This document shows, one piece after another, positions 9,284-17,366 of a stretch of DNA of 64,000 nt. Where the stretch lies: assembly GCF_033807535.1 (NCBI RefSeq), contig NZ_CP136856.1, forward strand, positions 546,001 to 610,000, read 5' to 3'. The notes under the pieces are model-generated. The model saw only the letters and a list, made by a program, of their open reading frames with translations, searched no databases and was not told the origin of the DNA. The position numbers and the translations under genes were made by a program. Source of the DNA: Oceanisphaera sp. IT1-181. GTDB lineage: Bacteria > Pseudomonadota > Gammaproteobacteria > Enterobacterales > Aeromonadaceae. Numbering within the stretch: the stretch's first letter is position 1; each line of letters begins with the position of its first letter.

Positions 9284-9379
9284 GCAGACCATCCTGTGTC
9301 ATAAAACTAAATAATTACTAAAGTGTGAGCTGTACTTATTGGTCTTTTAGAAAAGCTAGCCCCTCGGTGATTAACAGGT

Positions 9380-10168
9380 TTAGCCCAATAATACCTCGCG
9401 TACGAAACGGCTGCCAAAATAGGCCAGCGTCAGTAATAGGCTGCCGACCACACTGGCCCAAATGACTTTTCGGCCACGCCAGCCCAAACGATAGTGCCCC
9501 CAGAGTAAGCCCACATACACACACCATGCAATGATAGTCAGAATTGCCTTGTGCGCTTTACCAGGGCCAAACATGTCTTGTAAGAAAAACAAACCGCTGG
9601 AGATCGACAGCGTCAGCACCACCACACCGATAAAAATTAACCGAATTAAGTAGCGCTCTAGCGTCATTAAAGGTGGCATAGAGGGCAGGTTAGTCAGCTT
9701 ATGGGACTTGAGGCGGTGCGTTAAAAAGCCCAATAAAATCGCCAACAAAGAGGCAATCGCTAACAGCGAGTAAGACATCAACCCTAAGCCGATGTGCAAT
9801 AACACCTCAGGGCGAGTTTCTAGATACATGCTGTAATGGCTAGGAATAAGCCAATCGGCGGCTAACAATAACGCGGCAAAACCATAGACCAAGGGCATTA
9901 ATAGCCACACTTTAAAGCGCGCGACCAGCACCGTCATCAGAGCGGCAATAATCAGGCTGATGAGCGATGCCACATTAAGCATGCTCAGGTTTTGTCCTGG
10001 CACTAACACTATGATGTCGAACAGCCACAGGCCGTGTAGCGCCATGGCGCACAGCGCAGCCAGCACACTGGCGCGGCCGCTGCGATGCTGCGGGTTGAGT
10101 ATATTATGCACACAGGCAAAGGCTGCTAAAAAGTAAAAAGCCATCGCCAAAATAGCAAGCAATTCCAT
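9380..10168 (-). CDS. ypjD: YpjD, cytochrome c assembly (CcsA/HemX-like) membrane protein
   Basis: Inner-membrane protein of the CcsA/CcmC/HemX-like superfamily; E. coli YpjD has been connected with the CorA/CorB divalent-cation system. The 262 residues form about eight hydrophobic helices. Conserved features include HIGLGLMSYSLLAIASLLA and SISSGLFFLQDMFGPGKAHK. His residues in the helices are candidates for heme or metal contact. It lies upstream of corB in the same direction and is probably in one transcription unit with it. A consensus-like promoter at 10212-10217 mirrors that of ffh on the other strand. Confidence 0.85.
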   Translation of the reverse strand: MELLAILAMAFYFLAAFACVHNILNPQHRSGRASVLAALCAMALHGLWLFDIIVLVPGQNLSMLNVASLISLIIAALMTVLVARFKVWLLMPLVYGFAALLLAADWLIPSHYSMYLETRPEVLLHIGLGLMSYSLLAIASLLAILLGFLTHRLKSHKLTNLPSMPPLMTLERYLIRLIFIGVVVLTLSISSGLFFLQDMFGPGKAHKAILTIIAWCVYVGLLWGHYRLGWRGRKVIWASVVGSLLLTLAYFGSRFVREVLLG

Positions 10169-10210
10169 AATGAATTTAAGCCATTAATTGGTGAAATAAG
10201 AAGAAATATC

Positions 10211-10280
10211 AGTATACCCTTAACCTAAAGCATATCGCTACCCAAGGTGACTTAAGTTACGCGGATAACTTGGGTATACT
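10211..10280. promoter_or_regulatory. mirror-image divergent promoters for ypjD and ffh
   Basis: AGTATACCC at 10211-10219 is the exact reverse complement of GGGTATACT at 10272-10280. Each contains TATACT as a -10 element, one per strand. For ffh, TTAAGT at 10252-10257 gives a 17-base spacing to TATACT at 10275-10280. Confidence 0.6.
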
Positions 10281-10312
10281 AGAAGTAATTTTCGCCAACT
10301 GCGGGCTATATC

Positions 10313-11701
10313 ATGTTTGAAAATCTTACCGAAAGGCTGTCGCTGACCCTGAAAAATATCAGTGGTCGTGGTCGTCTGACTGAAGACAATATCAAAGAGA
10401 CCCTGCGTGAAGTGCGCATGGCATTACTCGAAGCAGACGTAGCGCTGCCAGTGGTGCGGGATTTTGTTAATCGCGTCAAAGAGCGCGCGGTGGGCACGGA
10501 AGTGTCCAAGTCCTTAAGCCCAGGTCAGGCCTTCATTAAAATAGTGAACGCTGAGCTGGTGTCGGTAATGGGTGAGGCTAACGAAGACCTTAACTTATCC
10601 ACCACGCCGCCTGCGGTGATCTTGATGGCGGGCTTACAGGGTGCGGGTAAAACCACTTCAGTGGCCAAGCTGGCAAAATTTTTAAAAGAGCGCCATAAGA
10701 AAAAAGTATTAGTGGTGAGTGCCGACGTTTATCGTCCGGCCGCTATTAAGCAGCTAGAAACCTTGGCCGCCGATTTAGGCGTAGAGTGCTTCCCCAGTAA
10801 TATCGAGCAAAAGCCGGTAGAGATTGGTCGTAACGCGCTGGACTATGGCCGTAAGCAGTTTTTTGATGTGTTGATCGTCGATACCGCCGGTCGCTTGCAC
10901 ATTGATGAAGCCATGATGGATGAAATCCAACAGCTGCATCAGGCGATCAAGCCTATCGAAACCCTGTTTGTGGTGGACGCCATGACCGGCCAAGATGCGG
11001 CCAATACCGCCAAGGCCTTTAATGATGCGCTGCCGCTGACCGGTGTGATCTTGACCAAGGCCGACGGTGATGCCCGTGGTGGTGCCGCGCTTTCTGTGCG
11101 CCACATTACCGGTAAGCCGATTAAATTTATCGGTATGGGCGAAAAAATTGACGCCCTAGAGCCTTTCCATCCCGATCGCATTGCCTCGCGTATTTTGGGC
11201 ATGGGCGACATGTTGTCCTTAATCGACCAAATGGAACGCTCGGTTGATAAAGACAAAGCCACCGAAATGGCGCAGAAGCTTAAAAAAGGCAAAGGCTTTG
11301 ATTTGGAAGACTTTCGCGACCAGTTAGCGCAAATGCGCAGCATGGGCGGCATGATGAGCCTGATGGATAAGTTGCCGGGCATGAGCCAGCTGCCAGACAA
11401 CGTAAAAGATCAGGTGAACGACAAAATGAGCGTGCGCATGGAGGCCATTATCGGCTCCATGACCCCGCGCGAGCGTCGTCATCCGGATTTAATTAAAGGC
11501 TCACGCAAGCGCCGTATCGCCTTGGGCTCGGGCACTGAAGTACAAGAAGTGAATAAATTGCTTAAGCAATTTACCCAGATGCAAAAGATGATGAAGAAGA
11601 TGTCTGGCAAAGGCGGCATCCGCAAGATGATGGGCCAAATGAAAGGCATGATGGGCCCCGGCGGCATGGGTGGCATGGGCGGTGGCGGTCGACCGTTTTA
11701 A
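10313..11701 (+). CDS. ffh: signal recognition particle protein Ffh (SRP54)
   Basis: GTPase that, with 4.5S RNA, recognises signal peptides emerging from the ribosome and delivers them to FtsY at the membrane. The 462 residues are ordered N domain, G domain and M domain. GTP-binding motifs are GLQGAGKTT at 107-115, DVYRPAAIKQL, DTAGRLH and TKADGDARGG. The methionine-rich M domain runs to a Gly/Met-rich tail (MKGMMGPGGMGGMGG). Start ATG 10313 is normal for the family. The 215-base gap to rpsP carries a separate promoter. Confidence 0.97.
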   Translation: MFENLTERLSLTLKNISGRGRLTEDNIKETLREVRMALLEADVALPVVRDFVNRVKERAVGTEVSKSLSPGQAFIKIVNAELVSVMGEANEDLNLSTTPPAVILMAGLQGAGKTTSVAKLAKFLKERHKKKVLVVSADVYRPAAIKQLETLAADLGVECFPSNIEQKPVEIGRNALDYGRKQFFDVLIVDTAGRLHIDEAMMDEIQQLHQAIKPIETLFVVDAMTGQDAANTAKAFNDALPLTGVILTKADGDARGGAALSVRHITGKPIKFIGMGEKIDALEPFHPDRIASRILGMGDMLSLIDQMERSVDKDKATEMAQKLKKGKGFDLEDFRDQLAQMRSMGGMMSLMDKLPGMSQLPDNVKDQVNDKMSVRMEAIIGSMTPRERRHPDLIKGSRKRRIALGSGTEVQEVNKLLKQFTQMQKMMKKMSGKGGIRKMMGQMKGMMGPGGMGGMGGGGRPF

Positions 11702-11817
11702 GCGCCGAGCCTAATTGTTAGCGTGCTGCGCTGGGCTTTAATAGCTCGGCGGCAAGTTTTGAAATCAGCACGACTAAAATTTAACCGCGTAAGGCCAACA
11801 GGCCGCTACCAATTTTG

Positions 11818-11890
11818 TTGCAATGACAGCCTATTGGAGTACAATTACGCGGCTTATTTTAAGCCAAGGTTCGCACTGTTTGCGAACCTT
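11818..11890 (+). promoter_or_regulatory. promoter and leader hairpin of the rpsP operon
   Basis: TTGCAA at 11818-11823 and TACAAT at 11840-11845, 16 bases apart, make a good sigma-70 promoter. Downstream, AAGGTTCGCA (11866-11875) pairs perfectly with TGCGAACCTT (11881-11890) around a 5-base loop. GTTTGTT follows, about 26 bases before the rpsP start. It looks like a leader hairpin or a weak attenuator. Confidence 0.6.
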
Positions 11891-11916
11891 GTTTGTTCCG
11901 TTATATAGAGGACGAT

Positions 11917-12168
11917 ATGGTAACCATTCGTTTACAACGTGGTGGCGCTAAGAAGCGTCCGTTTTACCAAGTAGTAGTGGCAGACAGCCGTTACGCACGT
12001 GACAGCCGTTTCATCGAGAAAGTAGGCTTCTTCAACCCATTGGCTGCTGGCCAAGCTGAAAAGCTGCGCATCGATCTTGAGCGCGTTAATCACTGGGTTG
12101 GTCAAGGCGCGACTTTATCTGAGCGTGTTGCCAAGTTAGTAAAAGACGCAACTAAAGCTGCGGCTTAA
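11917..12168 (+). CDS. rpsP: 30S ribosomal protein bS16
   Basis: Small-subunit protein needed for 30S assembly. The 83 residues begin MVTIRLQRGGAKKRPFYQ and carry VEKVGFFNP-type sequence (IEKVGFFNPLA) typical of bS16; E. coli bS16 has 82 residues. An in-frame ATG 24 bases upstream would give an atypical extension, whereas GAGGACGAT fits the 11917 ATG. It is the first gene of the conserved rpsP-rimM-trmD-rplS operon. Confidence 0.97.
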   Translation: MVTIRLQRGGAKKRPFYQVVVADSRYARDSRFIEKVGFFNPLAAGQAEKLRIDLERVNHWVGQGATLSERVAKLVKDATKAAA

Positions 12169-12193
12169 GTCTGAATCAAGGTAGGGAATTAAA

Positions 12194-12715
12194 GTGAGCG
12201 AACCTGTAGTAGTAGGCCAACTGGGCGCCGTTTATGGCATTAAAGGTTGGTTGAAGGTCAACTCCTTTACCGACCAACCCGATGGCATTTTCGAATATCA
12301 GCCTTGGCTGATGAGAGTTGGCAGTGGTTGGCGTGAAATTAAGGTTTCGGCCTGGAAACGTCATAATAACGGCCTAATTTGTAAGCTCGACCATGTTGAG
12401 CAGCGCGAAGAAGCCCAATTGCTAACTGGCTCCGACATTGGCGTAAATGCAGAATTATTTAAAGCACTGCCTGATGACGAGTTCTACTGGCGTGACTTGA
12501 TCGGCTGTCGAGTGCAGAACACCAAAGGCTATGATTTTGGCCAAGTGACGCAGTTGATGGAAACCGGTTCTAACGACGTATTAGTAGTCAAAGCGAATGC
12601 CAAAGACGCTTTTGGTCAGCGTGAACGGTTAATCCCGTTTATTGTTGATCAAGTGATAAAGTCTGTAGATCTTGCAGAGCGCATCATAGAAATTGATTGG
12701 GAACCGGATTTTTAA
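12194..12715 (+). CDS. rimM: ribosome maturation factor RimM
   Basis: 30S maturation factor that binds bS19 and the 16S head domain. The 173 residues start at a GTG (12194) with AGGGAATTAAA upstream. The N-terminal RimM barrel shows VVGQLGAVYGIKGWLKV, and the C-terminal PRC-barrel has DDEFYWRDLIGC and LIPFIVDQVIKSVD. Twenty-five bases separate it from rpsP and 30 from trmD, consistent with one operon. Confidence 0.96.
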   Translation: MSEPVVVGQLGAVYGIKGWLKVNSFTDQPDGIFEYQPWLMRVGSGWREIKVSAWKRHNNGLICKLDHVEQREEAQLLTGSDIGVNAELFKALPDDEFYWRDLIGCRVQNTKGYDFGQVTQLMETGSNDVLVVKANAKDAFGQRERLIPFIVDQVIKSVDLAERIIEIDWEPDF

Positions 12716-12745
12716 CTTAAGTCATCTAGCACGGAGAAAATCATC

Positions 12746-13495
12746 ATGTGGATAGGGGTGGTTAGCCTCTTCCCGGAGATGTTCCGGGCTGTGTCTGACT
12801 TTGGTGTAACCGGGCGGGCCGTTAAAGATGGTCTGTTGACATTTGAATGCTGGAATCCACGAGATTTCGCCCAGGACAAACACCGCACTGTCGATGACAG
12901 ACCTTATGGGGGCGGACCTGGGATGCTAATGATGGTGCAACCCTTGCGTGATGCGATAGCCGCAGCACGAGAGGCAGCCGGTGAGGGAGCTAAGGTCATT
13001 TACCTGTCTCCTCAAGGCCGTAAGTTGGATCAGCAAGGCGTCGCCGAATTGGCCCAACAGCACAAGCTGATTTTGGTGGCCGGTCGGTACGAAGGAGTGG
13101 ACGAGCGCATTATTCAAGCCGACGTCGACGAAGAGTGGTCGGTGGGTGATTATGTGCTCAGTGGCGGCGAATTGCCGGCCATGGTGCTAGTAGATGCGGT
13201 GGCCCGTTTGGTGCCGGGTGTATTAGGCGACATGGCCAGTGCGGAGCAAGACTCTTTCAGTGAAGGACTCTTGGATCACCCGCACTACACGCGCCCTGAA
13301 CAACTGGCGGGAATGGCCGTTCCTAAAGTGTTGTTGAGTGGCAAACACGCCGAGGTAGCCAGTTGGAGAATGCAGCAATCGTTAGGTCGTACCTGGTTAA
13401 GAAGACCGGAACTATTAAACAACCTAGCTCTGACTGACACGCAAGAGCAACTTCTTGCCCAATTTATTCGTGAACATCACGAATCTAAACAGTAG
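12746..13495 (+). CDS. trmD: tRNA (guanine(37)-N(1))-methyltransferase TrmD
   Basis: SPOUT-class enzyme that methylates G37 next to the anticodon and prevents +1 frameshifting. The 249 residues contain DDRPYGGGPGMLMM near 51-64, VAGRYEGVDERI and the knot region GDYVLSGGELPAM. The C-terminal domain has LLDHPHYTRP and HAEVASWR. Length matches E. coli TrmD (255). The ribosome site ACGGAGAAAATC precedes the ATG. Confidence 0.97.
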   Translation: MWIGVVSLFPEMFRAVSDFGVTGRAVKDGLLTFECWNPRDFAQDKHRTVDDRPYGGGPGMLMMVQPLRDAIAAAREAAGEGAKVIYLSPQGRKLDQQGVAELAQQHKLILVAGRYEGVDERIIQADVDEEWSVGDYVLSGGELPAMVLVDAVARLVPGVLGDMASAEQDSFSEGLLDHPHYTRPEQLAGMAVPKVLLSGKHAEVASWRMQQSLGRTWLRRPELLNNLALTDTQEQLLAQFIREHHESKQ

Positions 13496-13528
13496 AGTTT
13501 TCAGTTTACCCTAGGTAAAGGAAGTATC

Positions 13529-13906
13529 ATGAGCAAAATTATTAAGCAGTTGGAAGACGAACAATTACGTACCGACCACCCTGAATTTGGTCCTGGTGAT
13601 ACCGTACGCGTATTAGTACGCGTGGCCGAGGGCGGTAAAGAGCGTCTGCAGGCATACGAAGGTGTAGTTATTGCCATGCGTAACCGTGGTTTGCACTCTG
13701 CTTTTACCGTTCGTAAAATTTCTAACGGTGAAGGCGTAGAACGTGCTTTCCAGACTCACAGCCCGTTGATCGGCAGCATTGAACTGAAGCGCCGTGGCCT
13801 TGTACGTCGCGCTAAATTGTACTATCTGCGTGACCGTACAGGTAAGGCTGCTCGTATTAAAGAGCGTCTTGTTGCCCGTGGCGCTGCTCCACGTAAAGCT
13901 AAGTAA
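13529..13906 (+). CDS. rplS: 50S ribosomal protein bL19
   Basis: Large-subunit protein at the 30S/50S interface. The 125 residues carry the family core GDTVRVLVRVAEGGKERLQ, FTVRKISNGEGVER and LRRGLVRRAKLYYLR-like sequence. Last gene of the operon, followed within 20 bases by a strong terminator. The C-terminal tail (VARGAAPRKAK) is slightly longer than in E. coli (115 aa). Confidence 0.97.
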   Translation: MSKIIKQLEDEQLRTDHPEFGPGDTVRVLVRVAEGGKERLQAYEGVVIAMRNRGLHSAFTVRKISNGEGVERAFQTHSPLIGSIELKRRGLVRRAKLYYLRDRTGKAARIKERLVARGAAPRKAK

Positions 13907-13924
13907 TAGCCGACCGGTTGTGTC

Positions 13925-13957
13925 AAAAGGCCCGCATTTGCGGGCCTTTTTGTTTTT
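13925..13957 (+). terminator. rho-independent terminator after rplS
   Basis: AAAAGGCCCGCA pairs with TGCGGGCCTTTT across a TT loop and is followed by TGTTTTT. Confidence 0.9.
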
Positions 13958-13963
13958 ATAGCG

Positions 13964-14027
13964 TGAGGCGTGAGGGGTTAATTGTGAGGCGTTATCCCTC
14001 ACTCCTTACCCTTCACCCCTGACGTAT
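13964..14027. repeat. GTGAGGCG/CGCCTCAC inverted intergenic repeat (family C)
   Basis: Left part GTGAGGCGTGAGGGG and right part CCCTCACTCCTTACCCTTCAC are imperfect reverse complements. Related blocks lie at 19629-19663, 45446-45522 and 51807-51899. It sits between rplS and the MFS gene. Confidence 0.65.
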
Positions 14028-14046
14028 TCAAAACAAGGAAATCTCA

Positions 14047-15228
14047 ATGCCGATTACCGTATGGGGACTGGCGATAGCGCAGGCGTTATTGATGTCGGGC
14101 AATATTTTGCTGGTGTCGATCTCGGCCTTAGTGGGCAAAGAATTGGCGGCACACCCCGCCTTGATGACGCTGCCGATTGCTTGTCAATTTATCGGCTTAA
14201 TTTGTGCCACCTTGCCCGCGGCGCATCTAATGCAACGCTTGGGGCGCAAAACCGGCTTCGTGATCGGTAACCTAATCGGTCTGTTTGGTACTTGGGTGGC
14301 GCTACAAGGACTGTTAGAAGTGAGCCTAAGCTTATTTGCGCTGGGCACCTTCTTGATTGGTATCGCCATCGGTGTCGGTCAGCAATATCGTTTTGCAGCA
14401 TTGGAAGCCTGTGCTCAGCCATTGCATGCGCGTGCTATTAGCATGGTGATGGCCGGCGGCGTATTAGCGGCCATTATCGGGCCTAACTTAGCAATCCACT
14501 CTCAAGACTGGCATAGCGCTAGCCCTTACGCGGGCGCATTTTACGGCTTATTTGGCCTCTATGTGCTGGCCTTACTCTTGATCCTGTTGTTACCTTTGCC
14601 TAAGCCTGCGGTGATCAATGCCGAGGCTCAAGTAAGAAGTTATGGTCAGTTGTTTACTCAACCCTTACTGCTGGCGGCGGTAGCGTCGGGCATGATCGGC
14701 TACGGCATTATGGTGTTGATCATGACCGCCACTCCTTTGGCCATGAACCATGATCTGCATGACTTTAGTGCCACGGCCTATGTGATCCAATGGCATGTAC
14801 TGGGTATGTTTGTGCCGTCTTTCTTTACCGGCGCGCTGATCCGACGTTTCAGCACGCGGCGGGTGATCCTCTGGGGCTGCGGTGCTTTATTATTGAGCGT
14901 GCTGGTGAATCTCACGGGGCAAGGTTTTTGGAATTATTGGTGGGGCTTATTGTTATTGGGCGTGGGCTGGAATTTCACTTTTATTGGTGCCACCCATTTA
15001 TTGACCTTTAGCTACCAGCCGGCAGAAAAAGCCAAGGTGCAGGGCATCAACGAGTTTATGGTGTTTAGCGCCGCCGCCGTGGGCAGCTTATTCGCCGGCC
15101 AAGGCTTAGTGCTGCTGGGCTGGGCTTGGTTAAACCTGTTCGCCATCCCGTGGATCTTGCTGGTGGCCTGGTTGATCTGGCGACTAAAAGAGCAGCCCCT
15201 TCGGGGAGCGGTAAGCGATCAGCACTGA
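14047..15228 (+). CDS. MFS transporter of unknown substrate
   Basis: Inner-membrane major facilitator. The 393 residues form about 12 hydrophobic helices. The helix 2-3 loop motif appears as HLMQRLGRKTGFVIGNLIG (about 59-77), a variant of the MFS GxxxDRxGRR signature. A second half begins near residue 210 with TGALIRRFSTRRVILWGC as the repeat of that loop. Start ATG 14047 follows CAAGGAAATCTCA. It stands alone between rplS and convergent mutH, so context does not identify the substrate. The pattern resembles predicted drug or metabolite efflux MFS proteins, but I cannot assign one. Confidence 0.8.
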   Translation: MPITVWGLAIAQALLMSGNILLVSISALVGKELAAHPALMTLPIACQFIGLICATLPAAHLMQRLGRKTGFVIGNLIGLFGTWVALQGLLEVSLSLFALGTFLIGIAIGVGQQYRFAALEACAQPLHARAISMVMAGGVLAAIIGPNLAIHSQDWHSASPYAGAFYGLFGLYVLALLLILLLPLPKPAVINAEAQVRSYGQLFTQPLLLAAVASGMIGYGIMVLIMTATPLAMNHDLHDFSATAYVIQWHVLGMFVPSFFTGALIRRFSTRRVILWGCGALLLSVLVNLTGQGFWNYWWGLLLLGVGWNFTFIGATHLLTFSYQPAEKAKVQGINEFMVFSAAAVGSLFAGQGLVLLGWAWLNLFAIPWILLVAWLIWRLKEQPLRGAVSDQH

Positions 15229-15245
15229 GTGCCAACCGGTGTGGG

Positions 15246-15278
15246 TTTGTAGGCGAACGCTTGCTCTCGCATTTCGCC
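15246..15278 (+). repeat. GTAG-headed REP-like element, 33-nt exact copy
   Basis: TTTGTAGGCGAACGC followed by TTGCTCTCGCATTTCGCC. The 33 bases 15246-15278 are identical to 37432-37464. The sequence then continues with GCAGGCG, closing a CGCC/GGCG stem. It lies in the convergent gap between the MFS gene and mutH. Confidence 0.75.
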
Positions 15279-15336
15279 GCAGGCGGAAAGGTTTAAATAA
15301 CAGTGCAGCGTAAAGAGTCGCGCTCTGCGCTGTCAC

Positions 15337-15999
15337 TCAAAGCATAAAATGCCGGGCCAGTAGGGCGGCGGTAAAGCCGGTTTTAAGGTAGAAGCCGCGC
15401 GGTAGCGTCATTATGGGCTGGCCGTGCAGACCCACGGCTTCGGTTAGCGCCTTACTGTTGGCGGCTTTGGGGCGCAATTGCAGTACTTGGCCATGGCGCG
15501 CACTTAAGGTCTGAATTTTCCCTAGGCTGATCAGCTCCATGATCTCTTCCCAATCTTGGCGTAATAGCTGTTCTTCTTCTGCCGTGGGTTGCCACCATAA
15601 AGGAGGCCCGACGATCCGCTCGCTTGGTGGCGTTTGGCGGGTGCCGATAATGGGGATCCACAGTACACAAGAAAGTTTATTGCGCACGTTTGAGTCTTGC
15701 CAGCGCAAACCACTGATGCCGATGAGGGGGGCCACACTGACGAAGGTGGTTTCTAGCGGTTTACCGCGCTCATCCACCGGTATGGTTTTAAGCTCCACGC
15801 CCAATTCTGGAAAGTCTTGCTCAGGCTTGGATCCCGCACTGGCGCCTAAGGCTAACTCCAATAATTGACCTATCCAGCCTTTATCTCGGCGCAGGTTCTC
15901 CGGCACCGAGAGCCCTAACTGCTGGGCAATTTCCGCTAACGATAAGCCGGTTAATTGTTCGGCACTGTGCAGCAAGGCGGCACGGTCAAGGGGGCGCAT
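15337..15999 (-). CDS. mutH: DNA mismatch repair endonuclease MutH
   Basis: Nicks the unmethylated strand at hemimethylated GATC sites when activated by MutS/MutL. The 220 residues contain ENLRRDKGWIGQLLE and LGASAGSKPEQDFPELGVEL, with catalytic Asp62, Glu69 and Lys71 (the DX(n)EXK motif), plus KAANSKALTEA and LPRGFYLKTGFTAALLARHF. I start at the ATG at 15997-15999 (MRPLDRAALL), which matches family length (E. coli 229). A frame extension to 16074 would add an unusual 25-residue leader. MutH implies Dam methylation, consistent with the many GATC sites upstream. Confidence 0.95.
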   Translation of the reverse strand: MRPLDRAALLHSAEQLTGLSLAEIAQQLGLSVPENLRRDKGWIGQLLELALGASAGSKPEQDFPELGVELKTIPVDERGKPLETTFVSVAPLIGISGLRWQDSNVRNKLSCVLWIPIIGTRQTPPSERIVGPPLWWQPTAEEEQLLRQDWEEIMELISLGKIQTLSARHGQVLQLRPKAANSKALTEAVGLHGQPIMTLPRGFYLKTGFTAALLARHFML

Positions 16000-16092
16000 T
16001 CCTAAATTGTGCAAAATATAATCAACCTTAATATAAAAGATGAATACTGACTGGAAAGACAGTAATCGATGCAAGGTAATGATTTGAAAGGC

Positions 16093-16560
16093 ATTATAAC
16101 TAACGACGGATCCATCTAACCTAATAACGTTATCATATACGGTTTTTTGCTTACAAAAACAGCCGGCTACACAGGCTTATCCACAGAAATTCTGGATAAG
16201 TCAGGTGAATGCTGATTTTAGCATTTTTTTGGGGAAAATTTGCCGAGCACGGCGGTTGTTTTGTTTTGTTAACACTAATTTCACCTTAATGTTGTGGATA
16301 ACTTGAGGGTGGTTATTTTTTGTACAGGTCAACTTGCTCACAATCAAATAAGTTTAAAATTGCCTGTGCAAAGATCCAGTTAGATCCTTTTTTTTGTTTT
16401 TAAGATTATGATTATATTGGTTTATTATTATTGAGTTTTAGGATCAAGCTCTGGCTTACCGATCGGCTTGCTGCACACTTGTGCAAGCTATACAGCCTTT
16501 ATCACAAGCTTATCCACACAATATGGGGGCAAGTGATCCTTGATGGATCCTTTTTTGTTC
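16093..16560. promoter_or_regulatory. DnaA-box/GATC cluster, DARS2-like locus between mutH and rppH
   Basis: AT-rich non-coding region. Perfect DnaA boxes: TTATCCACA at 16177-16185 (+), TGTGGATAA at 16293-16301 (minus-strand box) and TTATCCACA at 16510-16518 (+). A one-mismatch minus-strand box lies at 16191-16199, facing the first. GATC occurs at 16109, 16373, 16383, 16442, 16461, 16535 and 16546. GATCCTTTTTT appears twice (16383 and 16546), similar to the 13-mers of oriC. In E. coli the DnaA-reactivating sequence DARS2 is, to my knowledge, in this same mutH-rppH gap, which makes a DARS2 counterpart the best reading. A candidate mutH -10 (TATAAT on the minus strand) is at 16093-16098, and a TTGACA at 16568-16573 may serve rppH. 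Confidence 0.65.
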
Positions 16561-16687
16561 ATAACTATTGACAAAAACACAAGTTATTCAGAATTGGCTA
16601 TTTCAGCTATGTGGACAGCATCATTTGCCGCGAATAGGGGAATATGGAACAATCCTCAGTATGTTATTTTTTTAGTCTGGTGATTGC

Positions 16688-17200
16688 GTGATAGATGGCG
16701 ACGGTTTTCGTCCCAATGTAGGCATAGTGATCTGCAATCGCAAAGGCCAGGTGCTGTGGGCAAGGCGCTACGGCCAGCATTCTTGGCAGTTTCCGCAAGG
16801 TGGTGTGGATGACGGTGAAAGTCCGGAACAATCCATGTATCGGGAACTGTACGAAGAAATCGGGCTGCGACCTGAGCATGTAACTTTGCTTGCGGTCACG
16901 CGCCACTGGCTTAAATACAAGCTGCCTAAGCGCTTGGTTCGATGGGACAGTAATCCGGTTTGCATTGGTCAAAAGCAGAAGTGGTTTCTGTTGCGATTGG
17001 AATCAGAACAAGAGCCACATATTGAGTTTGGCTGTCATGGCCAACCGGAATTTGATGATTGGCGCTGGGTCAGCTATTGGTACCCGGTGCGCCAAGTAGT
17101 GTCTTTTAAACGAGAAGTATATCGACGGGTGTTAAAGGAATTTGCGCCTATCGTGATGGCGGAGCAAGGTCGGCGCGAGTTGCGTAAACGGCCGCGCTAA
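16688..17200 (+). CDS. rppH: RNA pyrophosphohydrolase RppH (Nudix)
   Basis: Removes pyrophosphate from 5'-triphosphate mRNA and so triggers RNase E decay. The GTG at 16688 gives MIDGDGFRPNVGIVICN, which matches the E. coli N-terminus. The complete Nudix box spans residues 38-60 (GX5EX7REUXEEXGU), with Glu56 and Glu57 as metal ligands. Conserved LPKRLVRWD and RWVSYWYPVRQVVSFKR follow. Length 170 aa (E. coli 176). It is the first gene of the rppH-ptsP-lgt-thyA series. The 166-base gap to ptsP is filled by a family B repeat. Confidence 0.96.
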   Translation: MIDGDGFRPNVGIVICNRKGQVLWARRYGQHSWQFPQGGVDDGESPEQSMYRELYEEIGLRPEHVTLLAVTRHWLKYKLPKRLVRWDSNPVCIGQKQKWFLLRLESEQEPHIEFGCHGQPEFDDWRWVSYWYPVRQVVSFKREVYRRVLKEFAPIVMAEQGRRELRKRPR

Positions 17201-17204
17201 GCAG

Positions 17205-17344
17205 CGCCTTACGCTGCACGTTATACGCTGTAAGTGATTGAGGCGTCGGCGTTTTGGCTTGAAGTTCGTGTGCTTCGAGTATGAGAAATCGTAAAATTAA
17301 ACGTAAGTTGCTTTACGTATAACGTAAGGCGTTAAACGTACGGC
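17205..17344. repeat. intergenic repeat with inverted CGTTATACG ends (family B)
   Basis: CGTTATACG at 17219-17227 is the exact reverse complement of CGTATAACG at 17316-17324. GCGCCTTACG on the left and CGTAAGGCG on the right extend the symmetry. It lies between rppH and ptsP. Confidence 0.65.
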
Positions 17345-17366
17345 GCAACTTAAGGAGTAGGCGGCT

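Noticed and set aside
10939..11400. 153-codon minus-strand frame inside ffh
   Set aside because: Fully antisense to the strongly conserved Ffh gene; composition is that of reverse-strand codon bias.
11723..11908. 61-codon frame between ffh and rpsP
   Set aside because: Covers the rpsP promoter and leader hairpin; no ribosome site and no family match.
16000..16687. Chromosomal replication origin (oriC)
   Set aside because: DnaA boxes and GATC sites fit an origin, but gammaproteobacterial oriC lies near mnmG/mioC or rpmH/dnaA, none of which is here. The mutH/rppH context matches DARS2 in E. coli.
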